NCBI GenBank assembly: GCA_017989885.1 | Contig: JAGNPA010000166.1 | Location: 1 to 5,168 of the forward strand | Direction: 5' to 3' | Source of the DNA: Aquabacterium sp. | Lineage (GTDB): Bacteria; Pseudomonadota; Gammaproteobacteria; Burkholderiales; Burkholderiaceae_C | DNA: 5,168 bases | Shown: positions 1-5,168 of the stretch, piece after piece | How the letters are laid out: every line of letters begins with the position of its first letter | Position numbering within the stretch: position 1 is the stretch's first letter | Made by a program: the position numbers and the translations under genes | Notes under the pieces: model-generated | What the model was told of the DNA's origin: nothing | Seen by the model: only the letters and a program-made list of their open reading frames with translations | Database searches by the model: none

Positions 1-333
1 GCCATGGAGGTCAAGCGCCAGATGGACGTGCTCAACCGCCATCTGGCCGAGCACCGCTACATGGTGGGCGACACCTACACGATCGCCGACATGGCCATCT
101 GGCCCTGGTACGGCGCCTTGTCGAAGGGGCAGTTGTACGAAGCTGGGGAATTCCTGCAGGTCCACGAGTACACCCATGTCGTACGCTGGGCAGAAGAGAT
201 CGCGCAGCGTCCGGGAGCCCGGCGCGGGCGCATGGTCAACCGTGTGATGGGCGACCCGGCCAGCCAGCTGCACGAGCGTCATGACGCCAGCGATTTCGAG
301 ACGAACACCCAGGACAAGTTGGCATGCCCCTGA
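1..333 (+). CDS. yghU: YghU-type glutathione S-transferase / disulfide-bond oxidoreductase, C-terminal part (5' end outside window)
   Basis: The reading frame is open from base 1, so this is the last 110 codons of a gene that starts before the window. E. coli YghU is about 288 aa, so roughly the first 175-180 residues, with the thioredoxin-like domain and the glutathione-binding active site, are missing. What remains is the all-helical C-terminal domain. It contains the GST N-capping box in YTIADMAIWPWYG (positions 76-114), the segment RGRMVNR (positions 223-243), and the typical YghU tail LHERHDASDFETNT (positions 271-309). YghU and its relatives bind glutathione and in vitro reduce disulfides and organic peroxides in the cytosol; I infer that role here from the tail motif. 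The ATG at position 4 is an internal methionine, not the start. The stop at 331-333 lies inside the next gene (10-nt overlap), suggesting co-transcription. Confidence 0.9.
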   Translation, partial: AMEVKRQMDVLNRHLAEHRYMVGDTYTIADMAIWPWYGALSKGQLYEAGEFLQVHEYTHVVRWAEEIAQRPGARRGRMVNRVMGDPASQLHERHDASDFETNTQDKLACP

Positions 334-959
334 CCCTTTACGACTGCGCCACCGCCCCCAGCCCGCGCCGCGCCCGCATCTTTCTGGCCGAAAAAGGCCT
401 GGCACATGAGACCGTGCAGGTGGACCTGCGCACCGGCGAGCAACTCAGTGACGCTTTCCGCGCGGTGAACCCGCTGTGCACGGTGCCGGTCTTGCGCACC
501 GAGAACGGCCTGCTGCTGACCGACAACGCCGCGATCGCCGCCTACATCGAGGCGCAGTATCCCCAGCATCGCCTGCTGGGTGTCTCGCCGGCCGAGAAGG
601 CCGAGGTGGCCAGCTGGAACTGGCGCATGGAGTTCGAGGGCCTGCTGGCGGTGGCCGAGGCCTTTCGCAACGGCAGCCCGGCGATGGCCAACCGCGCCTT
701 GCCGGGCCCGCAGGACCACCCGCAGATCCCGGCGCTGGCCGAACGGGGCCTGGTGCGCGTGCAGCAGTTCTTTGACATGCTCAACGAACGCCTGGCCGGC
801 CGTGACTTCATCGCCACCGAGCGGTTCAGCATCGCCGACATCACGGCGGTGGTGGCGGTGGACTTTGCGCGCGTGGTCAAGGTGCGCGTCACCGAGGCGC
901 ATCCGTACCTGATGCGTTGGCGCGCGGCGATGGCCGAGCGACCGTCCATGTCGCTGTGA
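324..959 (+). CDS. Glutathione S-transferase family protein
   Basis: A complete 211-aa protein of normal length for a cytosolic GST. Residues 1-80 form the thioredoxin-like domain. APSPRRARIFLAEKG (11-25) holds the likely catalytic position Ser13, with Cys8 just before it, and CTVPVL (52-57) carries the conserved cis-proline Pro55. The element that usually reads E/Q-S-x-AI is TDNAAI (66-71), with Asn68 where Ser normally contacts the gamma-glutamyl group of glutathione. Residues about 88-211 are the helical domain, with the N-capping box FSIADI (168-173, Asp172). The family conjugates glutathione to electrophiles or reduces peroxides or disulfides; the substrate cannot be read from the sequence. 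ATG 324 is chosen because the protein starts directly at the first beta strand (LTLYDC) and AGGA lies at 311-314. It overlaps yghU by 10 nt and mtfA by 4 nt. It is only distantly related to the preceding GST, so this is not a recent tandem duplication. Confidence 0.92.
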   Translation: MPLTLYDCATAPSPRRARIFLAEKGLAHETVQVDLRTGEQLSDAFRAVNPLCTVPVLRTENGLLLTDNAAIAAYIEAQYPQHRLLGVSPAEKAEVASWNWRMEFEGLLAVAEAFRNGSPAMANRALPGPQDHPQIPALAERGLVRVQQFFDMLNERLAGRDFIATERFSIADITAVVAVDFARVVKVRVTEAHPYLMRWRAAMAERPSMSL

Positions 960-1801
960 CGAGCTTGTCTGCCCCCAACCCTTTGCCCTTGTTGTTGCTG
1001 GTCGTCCTGGCCTTGGCCTGGATCGTCTGGCTGTGGACGCAGCCTCGGCGTCTGGCCTTGCGCCGGCGGCGCCTGCAGGCAGCGCCCTTTCCTGAAGACT
1101 GGGAGCGCATCCTGCGCCGACGGGTGCCGCTGACGCGCAGCATGCCGGCCGAGCTGCTGGCGCAGCTCAAGGGGCACATGCAGGTCTTTGTGGCGGAAAA
1201 GGCCTTCATCGGCTGCGAAGGCCAGGCCATCACCGACGAGGTGCGTGTGACGGTGGCGGCCCAGGCCTGCCTGCTGCTGCTCAACCGGCCCACGGGCTAC
1301 TACCCCCGGCTGCGTCAGGTGCTGGTCTACCCCCGGGCCTTCTGGGTGCTGCACACGCATCCCGACGAGCATGGGCTGGTGCATGGGGGCCGCGAGGCGC
1401 GCGTGGGGGAGTCGTGGGACGAAGGGCAGGTCATCCTGGCCTGGGACGAGACACGTGACAGCGCCCGCATCCCGGACGATGCCTTCAACGTGGTGCTGCA
1501 CGAGTTCGCCCACCAGCTTGACGCTGAGAACGGCCTGACCAACGGTGCGCCCGAGCTGGGCAGCGCGCAGCGCCACGCCCGCTGGGCCGAGGTGATGCGC
1601 CAGGCCTTTGTCGAACTGCAGGCCCAGGTGGCGCGTGGCGAGGAGACGGTGCTGGACCCGTACGGGGCCAGCGAGCCCGCCGAGTTCTTTGCCGTGGCCA
1701 CCGAAGCGTTTTTCGAGCGCGGCCAGGATCTGCGGCAGACCCAGCCGGCCGTCTATGCCGAGCTGGCGGGCTTCTATCACGTGGACCCGGCCGCCTGGTG
1801 A
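956..1801 (+). CDS. mtfA: MtfA-like M90 family zinc metallopeptidase with N-terminal membrane anchor
   Basis: A 281-aa protein from GTG 956. The zinc motif HEFAH is at residues 182-186 followed by QLD, and the downstream SEPAEFFAVATEAFFE (239-254) supplies the third zinc ligand, probably Glu250. The segment VLVYPRAFWV (122-131) and the C-terminal FYHVDP also match the family. E. coli MtfA binds and inactivates the Mlc repressor, derepressing ptsG, and has aminopeptidase activity; here only the peptidase fold is secure and the Mlc link is not shown. Unlike E. coli MtfA, it begins with a hydrophobic stretch PLPLLLLVVLALAWIVWLW (9-27) followed by Arg-rich QPRRLALRRRRL, which predicts one membrane helix with the catalytic domain on the cytoplasmic side. 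GTG 956 is preferred because its GTGA overlaps the stop of the GST gene. TTG 917 would add 13 polar residues and overlap by 43 nt. TTG 965 is also possible. No strong Shine-Dalgarno is visible, which fits translational coupling. Confidence 0.88.
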   Translation: MTSLSAPNPLPLLLLVVLALAWIVWLWTQPRRLALRRRRLQAAPFPEDWERILRRRVPLTRSMPAELLAQLKGHMQVFVAEKAFIGCEGQAITDEVRVTVAAQACLLLLNRPTGYYPRLRQVLVYPRAFWVLHTHPDEHGLVHGGREARVGESWDEGQVILAWDETRDSARIPDDAFNVVLHEFAHQLDAENGLTNGAPELGSAQRHARWAEVMRQAFVELQAQVARGEETVLDPYGASEPAEFFAVATEAFFERGQDLRQTQPAVYAELAGFYHVDPAAW

Positions 1802-1820
1802 GCCGTTCGGGCCCCCCATG

Positions 1821-1844
1821 AAAAACGGCCTCTTGCGAGGCCGT
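1821..1844 (-). terminator. Intrinsic terminator of icd
   Basis: Read on the - strand, ACGGCCTC (1844-1837) and GAGGCCGT (1832-1825) form a perfect 8-bp GC-rich stem with a 4-nt loop GCAA. TTTTT follows at 1825-1821, with the stem's last base being the first T. It starts 26 nt after the icd stop codon. There is no T run on the + strand side (CGGGTCAC follows), so it should not terminate mtfA transcripts efficiently, although the hairpin itself can form in either transcript. Confidence 0.9.
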
Positions 1845-1870
1845 CGGGTCACTCAGGGATCACGCGCGGA

Positions 1871-4111
1871 TCAGGCGGCGACCACGCTCGCCAGCGTGGC
1901 GTTCAGCGTGGCGCTGGGGCGCATGACCGCTTCCAGCTTGGCCGCGTCGGGCATGTAGTAGCCACCGATGTCGGCCGGCTTGCCTTGCACCGCCGCCAGC
2001 TCGGCCACGATGGTGGCTTCCTGGGCGCTCAGGGCCTGGGCCAGCGGGGCGAACTTGGCGGCCAGGGCCGCGTCGTCGGTCTGGGCGGCCAGGGCCTGGG
2101 CCCAGTACATCGCCAGGTAGAACTGGCTGCCACGGTTGTCGAGCTGACCGGTCTTGGGCGACGGGTTCTTGTTGTTCTCCAGCAGGGTGCCGGTGGCCGC
2201 GTCCAGGGTTTTGGCCAGGATCTTGGCTTGCGTGTTGCCAGTCTTGAGGCCCAGGTCTTCCAGCGACACGGCCAGCGCGAGGAACTCACCCAGCGAGTCC
2301 CAGCGCAGGTGGTTTTCTTCCACCAGCTGCTTGACGTGCTTGGGAGCCGAGCCGCCCGCACCGGTTTCGTACATGCCGCCACCGGCCATCAGCGGGACGA
2401 TGGACAGCATCTTGGCGCTGGTGCCCAGTTCCATGATGGGGAACAGGTCGGTCAGGTAGTCGCGCAGGATGTTGCCGGTCACCGAGATGGTGTCCTTGCC
2501 GCGGATCACGCGCTCCAGCGTGTAGCGCATCGCGCGCACCTGCGACATGACCTTGATGTTCAGGCCCGTCGTGTCGTGGTCCTTCAGGTAGCGCTCGACC
2601 TTCTTGCGCAGTTCGGCTTCATGCGGACGGTAGGAGTCCAGCCAGAAGACGGCGGTCATGCCGGAGTTGCGGGCGCGGTTGACGGCCAGCTTGACCCAGT
2701 CGCGGATCGGCGCGTCCTTGACCTGGCACATGCGCCAGATGTCGCCTTCTTCCACGTTCTGCGACAGCAGGATCTCGCCGGTGGCCAGGTCCACGATGTT
2801 GACCACACCGGCCTCGGCAATCTCGAAGGTCTTGTCGTGCGAGCCGTACTCTTCGGCTTGCTGGGCCATCAGGCCGACGTTGGGCACGGTGCCCATGGTG
2901 CGCGGGTCAAAGTTGCCGTTGGTCTTGCAGAAGTTGATCATCTCCTGGTAGATGCGGGCAAAGGTCGACTCGGGGATCACGGCCTTGGTGTCTTTCGGGC
3001 GGCCATCGGCACCCCACATCTTGCCGCCGATGCGGATCATGGCGGGCATCGAGGCGTCCACGATCACGTCGTTGGGGGCGTGCAGGTTGGAGATGCCCTT
3101 GGCCGAGTCCACCATGGCCAGCTCGGGACGGTGCTCGTGGCAGGCGTGCATGTCCTGGATGATCTCGTCGCGCTGCGAGCTGGGCAGCTGCTCGATCTTG
3201 TCGTACAGGTTGACCAGGCCGTTGTTGACGTTGACGCCCAGCTCGTCGAACAGCTTGCCGTGTTTCTCGAAGGCTTCCTTGTAGAAGATGCGCACGGCGT
3301 GACCGAACACGATGGGGTGCGAGACCTTCATCATCGTGGCCTTGACGTGCAGCGACAGCATCACGCCGGTCTTGCGGGCATCTTCAAACTGCGTTTCGTA
3401 GAACTCGCACAGCGCCTTCTTGCTCATGAACATGCTGTCGATGATCTCGCCTTCGAGCAGCGACACCTTGGGCTTGAGGACCAGGGTCTTGCCGCTGGCG
3501 GTCACCAGCTCCATCTTCACGTCACGGGCCTTGTCCAGCGTCATGGACTTTTCACCGTGGTAGAAGTCGCCGTGCTTCATGGTGGCCACGTGCGTGCGCG
3601 AGGCCTGGCTCCACTCACCCATGCTGTGCGGGTTCTTGCGGGCGTAGTTCTTGACGGCGGCAGGGGCGCGGCGGTCGGAGTTGCCTTCACGCAGGACGGG
3701 GTTCACGGCGCTGCCCAGGCACTTGGCGTAGCGGGCGCGGATGGCCTTTTCTTCGTCGGTCTTGGGGTCTTCCGGAAAGTCGGGGATGGCGTAGCCCTTG
3801 CCCTGCAGTTCCTTGATGGCGCTGACCAGCTGGTGCACCGAGGCGCTGATGTTGGGCAGCTTGATGATGTTGGTGTCGGGCTGCAGGGTCAGGCGGCCCA
3901 GTTCGGCCAGGTTGTCGGGCACGCGCTGCGCTTCGCTCAGGCACTCGGGGAACTCGCCCAGGATGCGGGCGGCCACCGAGATGTCGCTGGTGGTGACGTG
4001 GATGCCGGCCGGGGCGGCAAAGGTGCGCACGATCGGCAGGAAAGAGCTGGTCGCCAGCAGCGGCGCCTCGTCAGTCAATGTGTAGATGATGGTGGGCTGC
4101 TGGGTGCTCAT
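1871..4111 (-). CDS. icd: NADP-dependent isocitrate dehydrogenase, monomeric type
   Basis: A 746-aa protein, matching the monomeric IDH family (Azotobacter vinelandii 741, Corynebacterium glutamicum 738 aa) and unrelated in length to the ~416-aa dimeric enzyme. It oxidises isocitrate to 2-oxoglutarate and CO2, reducing NADP+ with Mn2+ or Mg2+, in the cytosolic TCA cycle. The N-terminus [16 protein letters not shown] (8-23) is diagnostic. Family active-site positions are visible: Ser134, Asn137 and Arg141 in [16 protein letters not shown], Arg147, Lys257, Asp352 and Tyr422, and the metal-ligand pair Asp551/Asp555 in LRDYLTD. Cofactor-side residues His592 and Arg603 are present, as is LDNRGSQFY (657-665). 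Equivalences are from memory of the Azotobacter enzyme. ATG 4111 is chosen because the family starts just before P-x-IIYT, and GGAAAG (4123-4118) sits 6 nt upstream. In-frame ATG 4174 would add 21 residues foreign to the family. The gene stands alone and is divergent from the GGDEF gene. No truncation or frameshift is seen. Confidence 0.97.
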   Translation of the reverse strand: MSTQQPTIIYTLTDEAPLLATSSFLPIVRTFAAPAGIHVTTSDISVAARILGEFPECLSEAQRVPDNLAELGRLTLQPDTNIIKLPNISASVHQLVSAIKELQGKGYAIPDFPEDPKTDEEKAIRARYAKCLGSAVNPVLREGNSDRRAPAAVKNYARKNPHSMGEWSQASRTHVATMKHGDFYHGEKSMTLDKARDVKMELVTASGKTLVLKPKVSLLEGEIIDSMFMSKKALCEFYETQFEDARKTGVMLSLHVKATMMKVSHPIVFGHAVRIFYKEAFEKHGKLFDELGVNVNNGLVNLYDKIEQLPSSQRDEIIQDMHACHEHRPELAMVDSAKGISNLHAPNDVIVDASMPAMIRIGGKMWGADGRPKDTKAVIPESTFARIYQEMINFCKTNGNFDPRTMGTVPNVGLMAQQAEEYGSHDKTFEIAEAGVVNIVDLATGEILLSQNVEEGDIWRMCQVKDAPIRDWVKLAVNRARNSGMTAVFWLDSYRPHEAELRKKVERYLKDHDTTGLNIKVMSQVRAMRYTLERVIRGKDTISVTGNILRDYLTDLFPIMELGTSAKMLSIVPLMAGGGMYETGAGGSAPKHVKQLVEENHLRWDSLGEFLALAVSLEDLGLKTGNTQAKILAKTLDAATGTLLENNKNPSPKTGQLDNRGSQFYLAMYWAQALAAQTDDAALAAKFAPLAQALSAQEATIVAELAAVQGKPADIGGYYMPDAAKLEAVMRPSATLNATLASVVAA

Positions 4112-4140
4112 AACGGGCTTTCCGGATAAGGATGACGAAA

Positions 4141-4174
4141 ATGCCGCCGGCTGGATCGCAGCAACGGCGGGCAT
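4141..4174 (-). promoter_or_regulatory. Stem-loop in the presumed 5' leader of icd
   Basis: On the - strand, ATGCCCGCCG (4174-4165) pairs with CGGCGGCAT (4149-4141) as 9 bp with one bulged C. After an unpaired TT, GCTG (4162-4159) pairs with CAGC (4153-4150) around a 5-nt loop CGATC. The 13 bp in all are mostly G/C. The closing T at 4141 begins a TTTT run (4141-4138), then CGTC. The structure ends 29 nt before the icd start codon and leaves the GGAAAG ribosome site free. It could be a weak attenuator, an mRNA-stabilising hairpin, or chance in GC-rich DNA. The transcription start is unknown, so its inclusion in the mRNA is inferred. Confidence 0.4.
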
Positions 4175-4200
4175 CACAGTGCCATGGTTTTGGCAAAGGC

Positions 4201-4216
4201 GTAACGATATCGCTAC
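4201..4216. promoter_or_regulatory. 16-bp near-perfect palindrome, candidate operator
   Basis: GTAACGATATCGCTAC is an inverted repeat with 7 of 8 base pairs matching around a perfect CGATATCG core (4205-4212). Only the A4204/C4213 pair is off. It lies 90 nt upstream of the icd start and 126 nt upstream of the GGDEF start, in the most AT-rich part of the gap, where a dimeric regulator controlling either gene could bind. I do not recognise it as the site of a named regulator. Confidence 0.35.
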
Positions 4217-4341
4217 TTGGGGCAAATTGCTTGTTTCAGGGCAATAAGTCGACCTGTGACCTCAACCGTTGTGAGGGCAAACCGGGACGGCGGTGGGCCA
4301 TCTTGCGGCACACTGTCCGCTTTCCCCGCCTCACGCACGCC

Positions 4342-5168
4342 ATGAGTTTTTCCGCTGCCGCGCCGTCGGATGACGAAGTGAACGCCGCCCGCCTCGACCC
4401 GGCGCGGCTGCAGGCGGTGTGCGACACCGGCTTGCTGGACACCCCTGCCGAAGAGAGCTTCGACCGCCTCACTCGCTTGGCCGCCCGCTTGCTGGAGGTG
4501 CCGGCCGCCTTTGTCTCCCTGGTGGACGCCGGGCGGGACTTCTACAAGAGCGCCATCGGTTTTGGCGAGCCCTTGGCCAGCGAACGTCAGCTCCAGGGGC
4601 GCACCTTCTGTCATTACGCCTTGCTCTCGCCGGAGCCTTTGCTGCTGGACGATGTCAGCACGCTGCCCGGCTTTGCCGACGTGCCCACAGTGCAGACGCT
4701 GGGCGTGCGGGCCTATGCCGGGGTGCCGCTGGTGACCCCGGAGGGGCTGGTGCTGGGCAGTTTTTGCGCGGTGGACATGCAACCCCGGCACTGGACGGCG
4801 CGCGATGTGGAGGTGCTGACCGAGCTGGCGCACGCCACCTTGCGTGAGATCACCTTGCGCCAGGCCCTGACCCGGCTGGCCGATGCCAACCGGCTGCTGG
4901 CCGAGGAGATGCACAAGGTGGGCGTGCTCAACGAGCGCCTGTCGGAGCTGGCGCACACCGATGCGCTCACCGGCTTGTACAACCGGCGGGCTTACGACCA
5001 GCACCTGGCGCGCGAGTGGCGGCGCGTGCAGCGCAATGGCGCGCCCCTGAGTGTGTTGCTGGTCGATGCCGACCACTTCAAGGCCGTCAACGATCAGCAC
5101 GGCCATGCGATGGGCGATCAGGTCTTGCAGGTGCTGGCCAGCGTGCTGCAGGAGGGCGCCCGGGACAT
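4342..5168 (+). CDS. GAF-GGDEF protein, probable diguanylate cyclase (3' end outside window)
   Basis: The frame is open from ATG 4342 to the window end, giving 275 codons without a stop. Residues about 38-170 are a GAF sensor domain: FDRLTRLAARLLEVPAAFVSLVD, then GRTFCHYALLS (86-96) and YAGVPLVTPEGLVLGSFCAVD (125-145). Residues about 172-205 are helical with heptad-like leucines, a likely signalling linker. The GGDEF domain starts at AHTDALTGLYNRRAYD (204-219) and continues through VDADHFKAVNDQHGHAMGD (241-259), which includes the metal-binding Asp and the substrate-binding Asn/Asp of active cyclases. The GGDEF signature, any RxxD inhibitory site and any following EAL domain are beyond the window, so activity cannot be judged. 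No signal peptide or membrane segment is visible, so the protein should be cytosolic. The family makes c-di-GMP from two GTP. The start is supported by the absence of any upstream in-frame ATG or GTG before the domain; only TTG 4303 lies nearby. The ribosome site is weak. Confidence 0.9.
   Translation, partial: MSFSAAAPSDDEVNAARLDPARLQAVCDTGLLDTPAEESFDRLTRLAARLLEVPAAFVSLVDAGRDFYKSAIGFGEPLASERQLQGRTFCHYALLSPEPLLLDDVSTLPGFADVPTVQTLGVRAYAGVPLVTPEGLVLGSFCAVDMQPRHWTARDVEVLTELAHATLREITLRQALTRLADANRLLAEEMHKVGVLNERLSELAHTDALTGLYNRRAYDQHLAREWRRVQRNGAPLSVLLVDADHFKAVNDQHGHAMGDQVLQVLASVLQEGARD

Larger units (their letters stand above)
4112..4341. promoter_or_regulatory. Divergent intergenic region between icd and the GGDEF gene
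   Basis: This 230-nt gap must carry the promoter for icd (leftward) and probably that of the GAF-GGDEF gene (rightward). It is clearly more AT-rich around 4185-4250 than the flanking coding DNA. I could not find a sigma-70 pair good enough to name: TTGCC-type hexamers occur on the - strand (ending at 4276, 4240, 4221 and 4192), but none has a good -10 at 16-18 nt. The region contains a leader hairpin, a palindrome and short repeats, listed separately. The GGDEF gene shows no clear Shine-Dalgarno, whereas icd has GGAAAG. Confidence 0.55.

Noticed and set aside
917..955. TTG 917 as the start of mtfA
   Set aside because: It would overlap the GST gene by 43 nt, has no Shine-Dalgarno and adds only polar residues before the membrane helix. 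GTG 956 gives the usual 4-nt overlap.
1821..1844. Bidirectional terminator serving mtfA as well
   Set aside because: Only the - strand side has a T run. The + strand continues with CGGGTCAC.
542..1852. 436-aa open frame on the - strand opposite the second GST and mtfA
   Set aside because: Low-complexity composition and no domain. It spans two well-supported + strand genes and even the icd terminator.
1985..4129. 714-aa open frame on the + strand, antisense to icd
   Set aside because: It mirrors the icd codons, is extremely rich in Gly, Val, His and Gln, has no recognisable domain, and icd is unmistakably the real gene. Long antisense frames are expected in high-GC DNA.
4112..4174. In-frame ATG at 4174 as the icd start (21 extra residues)
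   Set aside because: The family's conserved N-terminus begins right after the ATG at 4111, which has GGAAAG 6 nt upstream. The extension is rich in Ala and Ser and overlaps the leader hairpin.
4213..5106. 297-aa open frame on the - strand opposite the GGDEF gene
   Set aside because: It runs antisense to clear GAF and GGDEF motifs and shows no family resemblance of its own.
1..5168. CRISPR array, IS element, tRNA, phage or defence island
   Set aside because: No regular repeats with spacers, no transposase or integrase motifs, no terminal inverted repeats and no tRNA-like fold were seen. The genes are common housekeeping and accessory types with uniform codon use.

Overview
The window looks like ordinary chromosomal DNA from a high-GC betaproteobacterium. 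The order Burkholderiales (Comamonadaceae or Sphaerotilaceae-like) is an inference from three things: strong G/C third-position bias, a monomeric NADP-type isocitrate dehydrogenase, and the style of the glutathione transferase and MtfA-like proteins. I see no mobile element, CRISPR array, tRNA, rRNA or phage gene. I found no convincing undescribed multi-gene system.

Left part, + strand (1-1801): three tightly packed genes. The 3' end of a YghU-type glutathione transferase overlaps by 10 nt a second, different glutathione transferase (324-959). That gene in turn overlaps by 4 nt (GTGA) an MtfA-family M90 zinc metallopeptidase, which carries an N-terminal membrane segment. The overlaps suggest one transcript with translational coupling.

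Middle, - strand (1871-4111): a full-length monomeric NADP-dependent isocitrate dehydrogenase (746 aa). It converges on mtfA and ends at a clear intrinsic terminator (1821-1844) lying in the 69-nt gap between the two genes.

Right part: a 230-nt divergent intergenic region (4112-4341) separates icd from a + strand gene for a GAF-GGDEF protein (4342 to beyond the window end), probably a diguanylate cyclase. This intergenic region holds the least-explained structure in the window. It contains a 13-bp interrupted hairpin in the presumed icd leader followed by a short T run, a 16-bp near-perfect palindrome, and four GGCAA repeats. These are candidate regulatory sites for icd, for the GGDEF gene, or for both.

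The genes fall into separate functions: thiol/redox detoxification, proteolysis linked to sugar-uptake regulation in E. coli, NADPH-producing TCA-cycle carbon flow, and c-di-GMP signalling. Nothing in the sequence ties them into a single pathway.
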